From positions 62,001-126,000 of the forward strand of contig NZ_BMZE01000002.1 of assembly GCF_014652635.1 (NCBI RefSeq): a stretch of DNA of 64,000 nt, read 5' to 3'. Source of the DNA: Devosia pacifica (lineage in GTDB: Bacteria > Pseudomonadota > Alphaproteobacteria > Rhizobiales > Devosiaceae). Positions 19,280 through 29,692 of this stretch are shown here, one piece after another; positions within the stretch are counted from its first letter, which is position 1, and the number at the start of each line of letters is the position of its first letter. The position numbers were made by a program, and so were the translations under genes. A model generated the notes under the pieces. It was not told the DNA's origin and made no database searches. It saw only the letters and a list, made by a program, of their open reading frames with translations.

Positions 19280-20542
19280 TTGGCCCGCTCCTCTTACCAT
19301 TTCACCTCCGAATCCGTTTCCGAAGGACATCCGGACAAGGTTTGCGACCGGATTTCCGATGAAATCGTCGACATGGTGTTCCGCGAGGCCAAGAAGGCCG
19401 GCATGGACGCAGGCAAGGTGCGCGTGGCCTGCGAGACCCTTGCGACCACCAACCGCGTGGTGATCGCGGGCGAGGTGCGCGTGCCGGAGACTCTGCTGAA
19501 GAAGGGCAAGGATGGGCAGGTGCTCAAGGACAGCGCCGGCAACCCCGTCGTCAATCCAACCCGCTTCCGCTCTGCTGCGCGCAAGGCGATCCGCAGTATC
19601 GGCTACGAGCAGGACGGGTTTCACTGGAAAACCTGCCGCATCGACATGCTGCTGCATGGCCAGTCCGCTGATATTGCACAGGGCGTCGACGAGACCGGCA
19701 ACAAGGATGTGGGTGCCGGCGACCAAGGCATCATGTTCGGCTATGCGGCGCGCGAGACCCCGGAGCTGCAGCCCGCGCCGATCTACTACGCGCATCGCAT
19801 TCTCAAGGTCCTGGCCGATGCCCGCAAGGCCGGCGAAGGCTCGGCAGCTGTTCTCGGCCCTGATGCAAAAAGCCAGGTTACCGTCCGTTACGAAAACGGC
19901 ATGCCTGTTGCCGTGACGCAGATCGTATTGTCGACGCAACATCTCGACGACCGGCTGACGTCGGCCGACATCCGCAAGATCGTCGAACCCTATATCCTCG
20001 AGGCGCTGCCCGAGGGGTGGGTGAGCGAGGAGACGGTGTGGCACGTCAATCCCACCGGCAAGTTCGTCGTCGGCGGGCCCGATGGCGATGCCGGCCTGAC
20101 CGGGCGCAAGATCATCGTCGACACCTATGGCGGTGCTGCACCGCATGGTGGCGGGGCCTTCTCGGGCAAGGATCCGACCAAGGTCGACCGGTCGGCAGCC
20201 TATGCCGCGCGCTATCTGGCAAAGAACGTCGTTGCCGCCGGACTTGCCGATCGCGCCACGATTCAGCTGTCCTACGCCATCGGCGTTGCCGAGCCGCTAT
20301 CGATCTATGTTGACCTTCATGGCACCGGCAAGGTCGAGGAAGACCGCCTCGAACGCGCCCTCAATAAGGTCATGGACCTGACGCCGCGCGGCATCCGTAC
20401 GCATCTCGACCTCAACAAGCCGATCTATGCCAAGACCGCAGCCTACGGGCATTTCGGCCGCAAGGCGGGTCGCGACGGTTCGTTCAGTTGGGAGCGCACC
20501 GATCTGGTCAAGGAACTCAAGGCCGCCGTCAAGACAGCCTGA
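19280..20542 (+). CDS. metK: S-adenosylmethionine synthetase
   Basis: Makes S-adenosylmethionine from ATP and methionine. The 420-residue protein starts at a TTG (19280) with CAGGGGAC just upstream, giving [23 protein letters not shown], the family N-terminus. Further signatures are [12 protein letters not shown] and the phosphate-binding [19 protein letters not shown]. It is longer than the enterobacterial enzyme (384) because of insertions (for example [17 protein letters not shown]) usual in alphaproteobacteria. trmB follows 17 bases after the stop. Confidence 0.96.
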   Translation: MARSSYHFTSESVSEGHPDKVCDRISDEIVDMVFREAKKAGMDAGKVRVACETLATTNRVVIAGEVRVPETLLKKGKDGQVLKDSAGNPVVNPTRFRSAARKAIRSIGYEQDGFHWKTCRIDMLLHGQSADIAQGVDETGNKDVGAGDQGIMFGYAARETPELQPAPIYYAHRILKVLADARKAGEGSAAVLGPDAKSQVTVRYENGMPVAVTQIVLSTQHLDDRLTSADIRKIVEPYILEALPEGWVSEETVWHVNPTGKFVVGGPDGDAGLTGRKIIVDTYGGAAPHGGGAFSGKDPTKVDRSAAYAARYLAKNVVAAGLADRATIQLSYAIGVAEPLSIYVDLHGTGKVEEDRLERALNKVMDLTPRGIRTHLDLNKPIYAKTAAYGHFGRKAGRDGSFSWERTDLVKELKAAVKTA

Positions 20543-20559
20543 GCCACTGCGGGAGCGAC

Positions 20560-21264
20560 ATGACCAACGAGCTGCCGAAGACCCGCGACGGGGAGGCCAG
20601 GGCGTTTTTCGGGCGTCGTTCCGGCAAGGGCCTGCATCCAGGCCAGCGCGCGCTCTATGAGCGCATGCTGCCGGACTATGAAATCGAGCAGGCGGACACG
20701 CCCCTCGATCCCAGGACGTTGGTCCCGGACAGCGACAAATATGTGCTCGAGATCGGTTATGGCGGCGGCGAGCATCTGGCCCGGCTGGCAGGCGAGCAAC
20801 CGCAGACCGGCTTTATCGGATGCGAGGTGTTTTCCGGCGGCATCGCCAAGATGCTGCAGCTGATCGACGAGACCGGGCTCTCAAACGTCAGGCTGTTCAC
20901 GGACGACGCCATCAAGCTGCTGCCGCGCCTGCCTGAGGCAAGCCTCGATTGCGTATATCTGCTGTATCCCGACCCTTGGCCGAAGACCCGCCATCACAAG
21001 CGCCGGTTTGTCTCCCCATCGACCCTGCGCGAAGTGGTCCGCGTTATTCGACCGGGCGGCACCTTTCGCTTCGCAACCGATATCGAGGACTATGCGAACT
21101 GGACGCTGGCGCATGTGCTGCGAGAACCGGCGCTGCGGTTTAGTCCACGATCACCGGGAAACTGGCACGAGCCTTTTGCTGGCTGGAAGCCGACGCGCTA
21201 CGAACAAAAGGCGCGGCGTGAAGGGCGCATGACCAGCTTCTATTTCAGCTTCAACAGGCTTTAG
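20560..21264 (+). CDS. trmB: tRNA (guanine-N7-)-methyltransferase
   Basis: Methylates G46 of tRNA using S-adenosylmethionine, the product of the gene just upstream. The ATG at 20560 has GGGAGC seven bases upstream and gives 234 residues. SAM-binding motif I is VLEIGYGGGEHLARLA; the family signature YLLYPDPWPKTRHHKRRFV is near residue 140; GGTFRFATDIEDYANW and the C-terminal TRYEQKARREGR complete the match. Probably co-transcribed with metK. Confidence 0.95.
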   Translation: MTNELPKTRDGEARAFFGRRSGKGLHPGQRALYERMLPDYEIEQADTPLDPRTLVPDSDKYVLEIGYGGGEHLARLAGEQPQTGFIGCEVFSGGIAKMLQLIDETGLSNVRLFTDDAIKLLPRLPEASLDCVYLLYPDPWPKTRHHKRRFVSPSTLREVVRVIRPGGTFRFATDIEDYANWTLAHVLREPALRFSPRSPGNWHEPFAGWKPTRYEQKARREGRMTSFYFSFNRL

Positions 21265-21353
21265 CGCCACTCGTTGAACGCACTGATTGCAGTTTCGGTC
21301 TGGATGTTGCGGGCGGGAGCACCATATCGGTGTCAAAGCTTCGGAGACTTCCC

Positions 21354-21734
21354 ATGTCGGAACCGGATACACCCTCTTCACTCGCGGGCGAGACCCTATT
21401 GGCCGTCAAACCTTCGAAATGGACGCTGGTGATCGTTACCAGCCTTCGAGAGAATACCCTGAGATTTAACGAGTTGAGGCGAGGGATCGGCGGCATCTCG
21501 CAAAAGATCCTTGCGAGTACGTTGCGTGAACTGGAGCGTGACGGGTTTGTGCGCCGCACGGTGTTCGCGACCATTCCGCCGCGTGTCGAGTATCAACTAA
21601 CCGCGCTCGGGCGTGATCTGTTGCGGATCGCCGAAGCCTGTGAGCAGTTCGTGCGCGAACATCGCGCAGACGTCGAGGCGGCACGTGAGCAATTCGACGC
21701 CCAGGCATCGAGCGCGCCGCATTCCCAAATCTGA
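21354..21734 (+). CDS. HxlR-family winged-helix transcriptional regulator
   Basis: A 126-residue regulator of the HxlR/MarR-like type. The ATG at 21354 has GGAGA six bases upstream; a GTG at 21330 is an alternative. Residues about 20-100 carry the HxlR domain: KWTLVIVTSLRENTLRFNELRRGIGGISQKIL, then LRELERDGFVRRTVFATIPPRVEYQLTALG, the winged-helix hairpin. The usual N-terminal Cys before the helix is absent, so a thiol sensor is unlikely. The target is not evident; the following genes are a small secreted protein on the other strand and a flavin reductase. Confidence 0.88.
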   Translation: MSEPDTPSSLAGETLLAVKPSKWTLVIVTSLRENTLRFNELRRGIGGISQKILASTLRELERDGFVRRTVFATIPPRVEYQLTALGRDLLRIAEACEQFVREHRADVEAAREQFDAQASSAPHSQI

Positions 21735-21796
21735 CCTCAACATTGGCACAATGTTAGCTGGAGCCGCCGCCGGAGGCGAACGGCTCCAGGAGGTTG

Positions 21797-22072
21797 TTAG
21801 AGCGTGACTTGCTGGAGCGTGTCGGGCTCGAAGAACAGCATGGTGGTGCTGCCGTCGTCCTGACGGACATATGCGCGAACCAGCGGTCCCCACTCCTCGA
21901 CATTGGTTGCGTCAACGCCTGACTGCTGCAGGCGCACCAAGATCGAATAGGCAGCAAATTCACGGCTGTCGCTCGACCCTTCGCCAAACGGACGGCCGGT
22001 ATCCGCAAAGGCAGGAGCGGCTGCCGTCAGCCCGACGGTTGCGACGAGAGCTGCAAGGATTGTCTTACGCAT
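21797..22072 (-). CDS. Small secreted protein, hypothetical (91 aa)
   Basis: The ATG at 22072, with AAAGGA upstream, gives a 91-residue protein with a clear signal peptide (MRKTILAALVATVGLTAAAPAFA, cut near residue 23). The mature ~68 residues have no cysteine and no repeat; WGPLVRAYVRQDDGSTTMLFFEPDTLQQV looks like a beta-rich fold. I do not recognise a family. It is convergent with the HxlR gene. Confidence 0.65.
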   Translation of the reverse strand: MRKTILAALVATVGLTAAAPAFADTGRPFGEGSSDSREFAAYSILVRLQQSGVDATNVEEWGPLVRAYVRQDDGSTTMLFFEPDTLQQVTL

Positions 22073-22194
22073 TTTCGTGTTCCTTTCGTTGTTGAACACA
22101 CTGGAAATGCGCATGCTGCATCAGCTCGCCAAGCCGCAGATTTCAAGAAATTCGCACTTGAAATAGCCTTTGTCGAACCGACGGTTTTGTTTCG

Positions 22195-22210
22195 TAAAGT
22201 CAGTACTTTA
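22195..22210. promoter_or_regulatory. Short perfect inverted repeat upstream of flavin reductase
   Basis: TAAAGT, four bases, ACTTTA: a perfect 6-4-6 inverted repeat in the 265-base gap between two divergent genes. It lies 128 bases before the flavin-reductase start and about 120 bases before the secreted-protein start. It could be an operator (for instance of the neighbouring HxlR protein), but a repeat this short can be chance. I see nothing else definite in 22073-22337. Confidence 0.25.
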
Positions 22211-22337
22211 AGGCTTACTTATGCACCTGGCGGCAACCTAGTTTCCAGCGCGACACCTAGGCAAATGCATGCGCCCGAGGCAGTGGCCGGGAACCGGATG
22301 CGGCTCCGTCGCGTCATCTTCGGAAAGGAGCTGCCAT

Positions 22338-23003
22338 ATGCCGACAAGCGTCGCGATCAAGTCGATCAAGCCCGTCACCCACAACGTCAATCATTACCGG
22401 GTTGAAAAGCCGAAAGGCTTCACGTTTTCGCCGGGCCAGGCCACTGAGCTTTCCATCGACAAAGATGGCTGGCGCGATGAGACGCGACCCTTCACCTTTA
22501 CCTCACTCAACAAGTGGGACGAGCTCGAGTTCACCATCAAGTCCTATGACGACCACCACGGCGTCACGCACATGCTTGGTGGGCTCAATGCAGGCGATAG
22601 GGTGCTGCTGCGCGATGCCTGGGGCACCATCAAGTACAAAGGCGCGGGCACTTTCATCGCCGGTGGTGCAGGCGTCACCCCGTTCATCGCCATCTTACGC
22701 GATCTTGCAGACAAGGGCGGGCTGGCGGGCAACCGCCTCATCGCCTCGCATGCCAGTGAACGCGACATTATCCTGCGCGATGAGTTCGAAGGCATGGCGG
22801 GGCTTGAAACCATCTGGACAGTTACCGACGATTCAAAGTCCTCGCTGCTGCAGGAACGGATCGACGCCGATTTTCTCAAGCGGCATATCGACGATTTCGG
22901 CCAGAACTTTTACATTTGCGGGCCTGATGCCATGGTCTCGGAACTCCGCGATATCCTCGGCGACCTCGGCGCGAAGGTCGATTCCATAACCTACGAGGAA
23001 TGA
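22338..23003 (+). CDS. Ferredoxin/flavodoxin-NADP reductase-like oxidoreductase
   Basis: A compact 221-residue FAD/NAD(P)-binding reductase of the ferredoxin-reductase type. The ATG at 22338 has a strong AAAGGAG eight bases upstream. Order of domains: FAD-binding beta-barrel to about residue 95 (RPFTFTS binds FAD), then the NAD-binding domain with GGAGVTPFIAILRDL and the C-terminal YICGPDAMVSELRDIL. No iron-sulfur domain is fused, so electrons must pass to a separate partner, perhaps a flavodoxin or ferredoxin; none is next to it. Confidence 0.85.
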   Translation: MPTSVAIKSIKPVTHNVNHYRVEKPKGFTFSPGQATELSIDKDGWRDETRPFTFTSLNKWDELEFTIKSYDDHHGVTHMLGGLNAGDRVLLRDAWGTIKYKGAGTFIAGGAGVTPFIAILRDLADKGGLAGNRLIASHASERDIILRDEFEGMAGLETIWTVTDDSKSSLLQERIDADFLKRHIDDFGQNFYICGPDAMVSELRDILGDLGAKVDSITYEE

Positions 23004-23004
23004 G

Positions 23005-23703
23005 CTAAAGGCTCATCCAGTGCGCGAGCGCGCCCTGAACCGCAGCGGGTTGTTCGAGCGGCACGAGGTGACCAGCACCCGGCACCCGCGTCAGCTTCGC
23101 GCCGGGCACCGTGTTTGCGATCTCCACTGCGGCCTCGACCCCCGTAATCTGATCGGTTTCACCGACGATCACGGCTGTCGGGCATCCGATGCCGGCAAGC
23201 ATGGGACGGGAATCAGGACGCGCGATGATTGCTTTTTGCTGGACAACATAGGTCTCGGCGCCGGTCGCTGCAGCCATGTCGAGATGAATGGCGCGCAACC
23301 GTTCATTGCCGACATTATCCGAGTGAACGACAAGGGGAAACGCTGCCTTTGCGACTGAAGCGAATTTCCCGGATTCCGTCAAAGCGATCTGGCGCTCCCG
23401 GTTTTCTGTCTGTTCAGGCGTGTCGGGGCGGGCGGATGTTGCAAGACAGCACAGCCGCTCTATCCGATGCGGTGCCTGGCGAAAGATTTCGAAGGCGATA
23501 TAGCCGCCCATGGAAAATCCCAGCAGGGCAAATCGTTCAGGGGCTTCCGCGAGAATGCCGCGAGCAATTTCGGTAACGGTGCCCCCTCGCCTGTGATTGG
23601 CAATGGTGACGGACCCGAAGGGCCAAAGGGCCGGCAGCACTTCAACAAAGGCACGCTCGGTGCAATTCAGGCCAGGCACGAGGACGATCGGCGTGAGGGG
23701 CAT
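23005..23703 (-). CDS. Alpha/beta hydrolase
   Basis: A 232-residue serine hydrolase of the alpha/beta fold. The oxyanion segment VLVPGLNCT, nucleophile GFSMGGY (Ser near 87), acid in VIVGETDQIT and His in GAGHLVPLEQP are all present in order. It resembles the pimeloyl-ester/dienelactone-like small hydrolases, but the substrate cannot be told. Start ATG at 23703; the longer frame upstream runs into rimP on the other strand and is rejected. Divergent from rimP. Confidence 0.85.
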   Translation of the reverse strand: MPLTPIVLVPGLNCTERAFVEVLPALWPFGSVTIANHRRGGTVTEIARGILAEAPERFALLGFSMGGYIAFEIFRQAPHRIERLCCLATSARPDTPEQTENRERQIALTESGKFASVAKAAFPLVVHSDNVGNERLRAIHLDMAAATGAETYVVQQKAIIARPDSRPMLAGIGCPTAVIVGETDQITGVEAAVEIANTVPGAKLTRVPGAGHLVPLEQPAAVQGALAHWMSL

Positions 23704-23752
23704 CAGCAACCTTTCAAGATCAAAGCGTGATGAGCGAGCCCGTGGAGATGGC

Positions 23753-23781
23753 TTGCAGGGCGCTTCAAACACGGCTATAAG
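23753..23781 (+). promoter_or_regulatory. Sigma-70-type promoter of the rimP-nusA operon
   Basis: TTGCAG (23753-23758), a 17-base spacer and TATAAG (23776-23781) form a near-consensus promoter. Transcription would start near 23787-23789, giving an 80-base leader to rimP that contains the terminator hairpin at 23809-23841. Confidence 0.7.
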
Positions 23782-23808
23782 AGTGACCAATATCTCTGGC
23801 TGAATTGC

Positions 23809-23841
23809 AGAGTGGGGCTTCAACCGGCCCCACTCTTTTTT
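23809..23841 (+). terminator. Leader terminator (candidate attenuator) before rimP
   Basis: AGAGTGGGGC pairs with GCCCCACTCT around an 8-base loop, followed by six T residues: a textbook intrinsic terminator. It lies after the rimP promoter and 28 bases before the rimP ATG. The gene upstream is on the opposite strand, so the hairpin cannot be ending a plus-strand gene. It must therefore act on the rimP-nusA-ylxR-infB transcript itself, which argues for attenuation. An alternative antiterminator fold is not obvious by eye. Confidence 0.8.
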
Positions 23842-23868
23842 ATTACCCGAAGGGATTTGTCGACGCCA

Positions 23869-24480
23869 ATGGCTTTCGACCTCACCGAAAAACGCTACAT
23901 CAAGGAGACCGGGCTCGAGGCGCGCATCGCCGCGATCGTCGAGCCGGTGGCAAACGATCTCGGCTATTCGCTCGTGCGCGTGAAGATGACCCAGGAAAAC
24001 GGGCTTACGCTGCAGATCATGGCCGAAGACGGGAACGCACGATTCACCATCGCCGATTGTGAGACCCTCTCCAAGGAGCTGTCGCCGGTCCTTGACGCGG
24101 AAGATCCGATCGATCGCGAATATCACCTCGAAGTCTCGTCGCCCGGCATCGACCGTCCGCTGGTACGGCGGCGCGATTTTGAGAGCTATATCGGATACGA
24201 AGCGCGCATCGAGCTTGCCGACCCGATCGATGGCCGCAAGCGCTATCGTGGCGAGATTGCTGGTGTCGACGAGACCAGCTTCACCATCCGGCTGCCCGAC
24301 GCCCCTGCCGATTCCGAGCCCGATCATCGCCTGCCGTTTGTGCAGCTCGGCGAGGCCAAGCTGATCATGACCGATGCCTTGATGGACAAGGCGCGGCAGG
24401 ACCAGGAACTACATCCCATCGACGACGAGGATACCGAAATCGTCGAGTACCAAGACGACACTTCCGAGGAGTTGAACTGA
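23869..24480 (+). CDS. rimP: Ribosome maturation factor RimP
   Basis: Needed for maturation of the 30S subunit. The ATG at 23869 gives 203 residues. The N-terminal domain has IVEPVANDLGYSLVRVKMTQENGLTLQIM, with SPVLDAEDPIDREYHLEVSSPGIDRPLVRRRDFESYIG as the signature; an SH3-like C-terminal domain follows, with an acidic tail (DDEDTEIVEYQDDTSEEL) longer than in enterobacteria. Its last base is the first base of the nusA start codon, so the two are coupled. Confidence 0.95.
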   Translation: MAFDLTEKRYIKETGLEARIAAIVEPVANDLGYSLVRVKMTQENGLTLQIMAEDGNARFTIADCETLSKELSPVLDAEDPIDREYHLEVSSPGIDRPLVRRRDFESYIGYEARIELADPIDGRKRYRGEIAGVDETSFTIRLPDAPADSEPDHRLPFVQLGEAKLIMTDALMDKARQDQELHPIDDEDTEIVEYQDDTSEELN

Positions 24481-26087
24481 TGGCCGTCAGTGCGAACAGG
24501 CTGGAACTGCTGCAGATCGCGGATGCCGTTGCCCGCGAAAAGTCGATCGACCGCATGATCGTGATCGAGGCAATGCAGGACGCCATCGAAAAGGCCGCCA
24601 AAGCACGCTATGGCGCAGAGACCGAGGTCAAGGCCGAGATCAACCCGCGCTCTGGCGAATTGCGGATGTGGCGTCTGCTCGAGATCGTTGCGGATGTTGA
24701 AGAGCCAAGCCGGCAAGTGACCCTGGATTTCGCCAAGGCGAAGAGCCCGAATGCCAAGCTCGGGGACTTCCTGACCGAGCCGCTGCCGCCGATCGAATTC
24801 GGCCGCATAGCCGCACAGTCGGCCAAGCAGGTGATCGTCCAGAAGGTGCGCGATGCCGAGCGCGACCGGATGTATGACGAATATTCCGGCCGTATCGGTG
24901 AAGTCGTCAACGGCACCGTAAAGCGCGTCGAATACGGCAATGTGATTGTCGACCTTGGCCGCGGTGAAGGCATCATTCGGCGTGATGAGCTGATTCCGCG
25001 TGAACTCTATCGCTACGGCGACCGCGTGCGGGCCTATATTTACGATGTGCGTCGCGAACAGCGCGGACCGCAGATCTTTCTCAGCCGTACGCACCCGCAG
25101 TTCATGGCCAAGCTGTTCATGCAGGAAGTGCCGGAAATCTACGACGGCATCATCACCATCCGCTCGATCGCGCGCGATCCGGGCAGCCGCGCCAAGATTG
25201 CGGTCACCAGCTCTGATTCCTCGATCGATCCGGTCGGTGCCTGTGTCGGTATGCGCGGCAGCCGTGTTCAGGCCGTGGTTGGCGAGTTGCAGGGCGAAAA
25301 AATCGACATCATCCCCTGGACCGACAGCATTGCAGACCTTGTCGTCTCGGCGCTTCAGCCGGCGGATGTGGCAAAGGTCGTTCTCGACGAGCAGGCCGAG
25401 CGCATTGAAGTTGTGGTGCCCGACGAGCAGTTGTCGCTTGCCATCGGCCGGCGCGGCCAGAACGTGCGCCTCGCCAGCCAGCTGATCGGCTGGGATATCG
25501 ACATTCTTACCGAGCAGGAAGAGTCCGAACGGCGCAATAAGGAGTTCACCGAACGCTCCGGCCTGTTCATGGAAGCCCTTGACGTCGACGAGATGGTTGC
25601 CCAACTACTGGCATCGGAAGGGTTCTCGACGGTCGAGGAACTGGCCTATGTCGATCTGGTGGAAATCGCCTCGATCGAAGGGTTTGACGAAGAGACCGCT
25701 TCTGAGATCCAGAACCGTGCTTCCGAGTATCTTGCCGAGATCGAACGCGGGCAGGACGAGGAACGCGTCAAGCTTGGTGTATCCGAAGAGCTTTATGATA
25801 TTGCTGGCCTCAATGCCGCGATGCTCGTGGCGCTTGGTCAGGAGGACATCAAGACGGTCGAGGATTTCGCCGGCTGCGCAGCAGACGACCTTGTTGGCTG
25901 GACCGAACGCAAGGACGGCGAAGTGAAGCGGTTCGACGGTACGTTCAAGGACTTCCCGGTGTCGCGCGAAGAGGCCGAGGATATGATCATGCAGGCGCGT
26001 CTCAAGGCGGGCTGGATCACCGAGGACGAACTGGCTGACGCTTCCGGTGAAGACGAGAGCGAAGCGAGCGAGGAGGAGGCGGTCTGA
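24480..26087 (+). CDS. nusA: Transcription termination/antitermination factor NusA
   Basis: Binds RNA polymerase and nascent RNA; acts in pausing, termination and antitermination. The 535 residues show the N-terminal polymerase-binding domain (1-125), S1 domain (about 135-200, [26 protein letters not shown]), KH domains (to about 345, with [14 protein letters not shown] and [15 protein letters not shown]) and two C-terminal helical repeats, plus an acidic tail. NusA often regulates its own operon in other bacteria, which fits the leader terminator upstream of rimP. Confidence 0.96.
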   Translation: MAVSANRLELLQIADAVAREKSIDRMIVIEAMQDAIEKAAKARYGAETEVKAEINPRSGELRMWRLLEIVADVEEPSRQVTLDFAKAKSPNAKLGDFLTEPLPPIEFGRIAAQSAKQVIVQKVRDAERDRMYDEYSGRIGEVVNGTVKRVEYGNVIVDLGRGEGIIRRDELIPRELYRYGDRVRAYIYDVRREQRGPQIFLSRTHPQFMAKLFMQEVPEIYDGIITIRSIARDPGSRAKIAVTSSDSSIDPVGACVGMRGSRVQAVVGELQGEKIDIIPWTDSIADLVVSALQPADVAKVVLDEQAERIEVVVPDEQLSLAIGRRGQNVRLASQLIGWDIDILTEQEESERRNKEFTERSGLFMEALDVDEMVAQLLASEGFSTVEELAYVDLVEIASIEGFDEETASEIQNRASEYLAEIERGQDEERVKLGVSEELYDIAGLNAAMLVALGQEDIKTVEDFAGCAADDLVGWTERKDGEVKRFDGTFKDFPVSREEAEDMIMQARLKAGWITEDELADASGEDESEASEEEAV

Positions 26088-26114
26088 TCCTGAGGGGTCA
26101 CGGAGGACCGCAAG

Positions 26115-26798
26115 ATGGCCAAAAGCCCTTCTTCCACCGAACGGATGTGCGCGCTCACCCGCGCGCACAAACCGATTTCGGAGCTCATACGGTTTGTCCT
26201 CAGCCCTGACGGGGTGCTGGTTCCGGACACGGAAGCCAAGGCCGAAGGGCGCGGTGTGTGGATCAGTCTTGATGCCGCATCGGTAACGGAGGCGGCGCGC
26301 AAGAATGTATTTGCGCGCAGCCTCAAGACCGCAGTCACCGTTCCTGACGGGCTGGCGGAGCTGACCGCAGAAAGATTGCAGCAACGATTTGCTGCATCGC
26401 TTTCGATGGCGCGAAAGGCCGGCCAGTTGGTGACCGGCTCGACAAAGGTGAGGGTGGCGATCGAAAGCGGCGATATTCTCGCCCTAGTGACCGCCACCGA
26501 CGCGGCGCCCGACGGGCGCAACAAGATGATGTCGGCGGTGCGAGCCCTGCAATACGCCGCCAAAGAGGATGGAGACGCCGATTTTTCGGTGCCTCATCTG
26601 GAATTACTCAGTTCGGACCAATTGGGTTTGGCACTCGGACTGGAAAATGTGATACATGCTGCGCTCACGACAGGGGCTGCAGCCCAAGCCGCGCTTGAAA
26701 AAGGCCAGAGACTGGCCCATTACGGCGCGAGAACCGAGGAAAGCGACCACCGCCGCACCACGCGGAGCGGTGTCGCTTTGCCGCACGAGACGAGATAG
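26115..26798 (+). CDS. RNA-binding protein YlxR with L7Ae-like C-terminal domain
   Basis: Sits between nusA and infB as in many bacteria. The 227 residues have an N-terminal YlxR/DUF448 domain (about 1-85: [40 protein letters not shown]) and a C-terminal L7Ae/L30e-like RNA-binding domain (about 90-190: [37 protein letters not shown]). The fusion of the two is usual in alphaproteobacteria. The C-terminal ~35 residues are charged and probably disordered. Its last bases lie just 13 bases before infB. Confidence 0.88.
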   Translation: MAKSPSSTERMCALTRAHKPISELIRFVLSPDGVLVPDTEAKAEGRGVWISLDAASVTEAARKNVFARSLKTAVTVPDGLAELTAERLQQRFAASLSMARKAGQLVTGSTKVRVAIESGDILALVTATDAAPDGRNKMMSAVRALQYAAKEDGDADFSVPHLELLSSDQLGLALGLENVIHAALTTGAAAQAALEKGQRLAHYGARTEESDHRRTTRSGVALPHETR

Positions 26799-26811
26799 AG
26801 ACGCGATATAC

Positions 26812-29580
26812 ATGGCTGATAACGACGACAAGCGCACAGACGACACCTCCAGCGGCGGCGGAAAGAAGACGCTGACCCTGAAGGGTGGCCCTGGCCTGGG
26901 CAACCGGTCGGGTATGTCGCGTTCCTCGCGCACGGTGGTGGTTGAAAAACGCACCCGCCGCGTCGCGACGCCTCCAGGCGGCGGCAACCAGCGCCCACAA
27001 GGCGGCGGCCCCCCTTCCGGGCGCCCGCAGTCGCGCCAGAACCAGGGTCAGCCGCGCAGCGGTGCCGGGCTTTCGGCCACAGAGGCCGAGGCACGCCGCA
27101 TAGCGCTGCGCGAGGCAGCCGCCCGCCAGGCCGACGACCAGGAACGCTTCAAGGCAGATGAGCAGCGCCGCATCGAGGAAGATGCGCGCCGCCGTCAGGT
27201 GCGTGAAGAATCCGCGCGCCAGGAAGAAGAAAAGCGCCAGCAGGCGGAAGCCGAGGCGCGCGCCAGCGAAGAGGCTGCCAACGCACCGGCCAGCGAGCCG
27301 GAGCCCGAAGCGTCACCCGCTGCAGCTGCTGCTGCTCCGCAAAAGCGCGAGGCCGGCCCGAAGTCGGTGCGCTATGTTTCGGGTCGCCCTGGTCAGCCGG
27401 CACGACCTGCCCGCAAGGATGCACGTCCCTCAACGCCCGAGGGCCGCAGTGGCACCAGCGAGCGTCCGCAGCGTGGCGAGCGTGCAGCGCCCTCCGACCG
27501 GCGCAGTGCCGGCGCGGGCATGTCCCCGATTGCCAATGTGCCGCCCCCGCCCCCGAGCGAGGCGGATGGCCGTCGTACGCGTTCGGCGCCGCCTGCCAAC
27601 AAGGCTTCGGTGAGCGACGCAGAGATGGAGAACGCCCGCCGTGTTTCACGCGGCGCAGACCGTCCTTCGCGCCGCACCGGTGCCGATAGCGGCAAGCGTG
27701 GTCGGTTGACGGTGACCAATGCGGGTGTCGAGGGCGATCGTGATCGCGGTCCCTCGCTCGCGGCCATGCGCCGCCGCCGCGACAAGAAGATGGGTCGCTC
27801 GAACCAGCAGGCGCAGCCCAAGCTGAGCCGTGAGGTGACTGTTCCGGACGCGATTACCGTTCAGGAACTCGCCAACCGCATGGCCGAGCGTGCCGTTGAT
27901 GTCATCAAGATCCTGATGACGCAGGGCCAGATGGCCACCATCAACGATGTCATCGATGCCGATACGGCTGAACTGATTGCCATTGAACTCGGCCACACCG
28001 TCAAGCGTGTTTCCGAATCGGATGTTGAAGAGGGCCTGTTCGACGTGCCCTCCGAAGATAATCCGGCCGACCTGCGCCCACGCGCACCGGTGGTGACGAT
28101 CATGGGTCACGTCGACCACGGCAAGACCTCGCTGCTCGATGCGATCCGTCAGGCCAATGTGGTTTCGGGCGAAGCCGGCGGTATCACGCAGCACATCGGC
28201 GCTTATCAGGTTGAGCAGAATGATCAGCAGGTAACCTTCCTCGACACCCCCGGCCACGAGGCGTTCACCGCCATGCGTGCCCGTGGTGCGCAGGCAACGG
28301 ATATCGCTGTTCTGGTCGTTGCTGCAGACGATGGCGTGATGCCGCAGACCATCGAGTCCATTCGGCACGCGAAGGCGGCCGAAGTACCGATTATCGTCGC
28401 GATCAACAAGATCGATAAGCCGGAGTCGGATGCCCAGCGCGTGCGCACGGAATTGCTTCAGCATGAAGTGTTCGTGGAATCCATGGGCGGTGATGTTCTT
28501 GACGTTGAGGTTTCCGCGCATACCCGCCAGGGCCTCGACAAGTTGCTCGAGACCATTCTGCTTCAGGCCGAGTTCCTCGAACTCAAGGCGGTCCCGGAAG
28601 GGCGTGCCGAGGGTTTGGTGATCGAAGCCAAGCTTGACCGCGGCCGCGGTGCCGTGGCGACTGTGCTGGTTCAGCGCGGCACGCTGCGTGTTGGCGACAT
28701 TCTGGTGGCCGGCACAGAGTTTGCCCGAGTTCGTGCTCTGATCAACGACAAGGGCGAACAGGTCAAGGAAGCGGGCCCCTCGACTCCGGTGGAAGTGCTC
28801 GGCTTTAACGGCGTGCCGTCAGCTGGCGATCGCTTCTCGGTGGTCGAGAACGATGCCCGCGCTCGTGAGGTCACCGAGTATCGTCAGCGCGCCATCCGTG
28901 AGAAGACGGCAGGCGGCGGTGCGACCAGCCTCGAGCAGATGATGACCCAGCTCAAGGCCTCCGGAATCGCCAAGTTCCCGCTGGTGATCAAGGGCGACGT
29001 GCAGGGTTCGGTGGAAGCCATCGTCGCCTCGCTCGACAAGCTCGGCACCGACGAAGTGTCGGCGCAGATCATCCTGTCTGGCGTTGGCGGCATCACCGAG
29101 TCGGATGTGACCCTCGCCTCCGCGTCGAATGCGATCATCATCGGCTTCAACGTGCGTGCCAACAAGCAGGCACAAGAGCTGGCGAGCCGCGACGGCATCG
29201 AAATTCGCTACTACAACATCATCTACGATCTCGTCGACGATGTGAAACAGGCGATGTCGGGTCTGCTCAAGCCGGAGCGCCGCGAGACCTTCATCGGCTA
29301 CGCCGAAATTCTCGAAGTTTTCAATATCACCAGGGTCGGCAAGGTCGCGGGTTGCCGCGTCACCGAGGGCATGGTGGAGCGTGGTGCGGGCGTGCGCCTG
29401 CTGCGTGATGACGTGGTTATTCACGAAGGCAAGCTGTCGACGCTCAAGCGCTTCAAGGACGAGGTCAAGGACGTCCAGGTCGGCCAGGAATGCGGCATGG
29501 CGTTCGAGCGGTACGAAGATATTCGTCCGGGCGACGTTATCGAGTGCTTCCGCGTCGAGACCGTCCAGCGCAGCCTCTAG
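26812..29580 (+). CDS. infB: Translation initiation factor IF-2
   Basis: GTPase that brings initiator tRNA to the 30S subunit. The ATG at 26812 gives 922 residues; an earlier in-frame start would overlap ylxR. The first ~330 residues are low-complexity and charged (Arg, Glu, Pro-rich), typical of alphaproteobacterial IF-2. The G domain begins near residue 425 with [14 protein letters not shown] (G1), followed by DTPGHEAF (G3) and NKIDKP (G4); domains II-IV follow to [16 protein letters not shown]. rbfA, which normally follows infB, is 9 kb away on the other strand. Confidence 0.96.
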   Translation: MADNDDKRTDDTSSGGGKKTLTLKGGPGLGNRSGMSRSSRTVVVEKRTRRVATPPGGGNQRPQGGGPPSGRPQSRQNQGQPRSGAGLSATEAEARRIALREAAARQADDQERFKADEQRRIEEDARRRQVREESARQEEEKRQQAEAEARASEEAANAPASEPEPEASPAAAAAAPQKREAGPKSVRYVSGRPGQPARPARKDARPSTPEGRSGTSERPQRGERAAPSDRRSAGAGMSPIANVPPPPPSEADGRRTRSAPPANKASVSDAEMENARRVSRGADRPSRRTGADSGKRGRLTVTNAGVEGDRDRGPSLAAMRRRRDKKMGRSNQQAQPKLSREVTVPDAITVQELANRMAERAVDVIKILMTQGQMATINDVIDADTAELIAIELGHTVKRVSESDVEEGLFDVPSEDNPADLRPRAPVVTIMGHVDHGKTSLLDAIRQANVVSGEAGGITQHIGAYQVEQNDQQVTFLDTPGHEAFTAMRARGAQATDIAVLVVAADDGVMPQTIESIRHAKAAEVPIIVAINKIDKPESDAQRVRTELLQHEVFVESMGGDVLDVEVSAHTRQGLDKLLETILLQAEFLELKAVPEGRAEGLVIEAKLDRGRGAVATVLVQRGTLRVGDILVAGTEFARVRALINDKGEQVKEAGPSTPVEVLGFNGVPSAGDRFSVVENDARAREVTEYRQRAIREKTAGGGATSLEQMMTQLKASGIAKFPLVIKGDVQGSVEAIVASLDKLGTDEVSAQIILSGVGGITESDVTLASASNAIIIGFNVRANKQAQELASRDGIEIRYYNIIYDLVDDVKQAMSGLLKPERRETFIGYAEILEVFNITRVGKVAGCRVTEGMVERGAGVRLLRDDVVIHEGKLSTLKRFKDEVKDVQVGQECGMAFERYEDIRPGDVIECFRVETVQRSL

Positions 29581-29606
29581 GCCGCCAGACGCAAGAAACA
29601 GTATCG

Positions 29607-29632
29607 AAAGGGCGCCACTGGCGCCCTTTTTT
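29607..29632 (+). terminator. Terminator after infB
   Basis: GGGCGCC and GGCGCCC, with a 3-base loop, extended by AAA/TTT pairs and followed by six T residues. It ends the rimP-nusA-ylxR-infB operon right after infB, so the operon is closed here rather than reading on into rbfA. Confidence 0.85.
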
Positions 29633-29692
29633 GTGTCCAGGGAGAGCTAAACAGGCGTTCGACACGTAGCAATCAGGCTACGGGAGATCAGC

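Noticed and set aside
24324..25604. 426-residue minus-strand open frame opposite nusA
   Set aside because: Antisense to a certain gene; low-complexity, His/Asp/Leu-rich translation.
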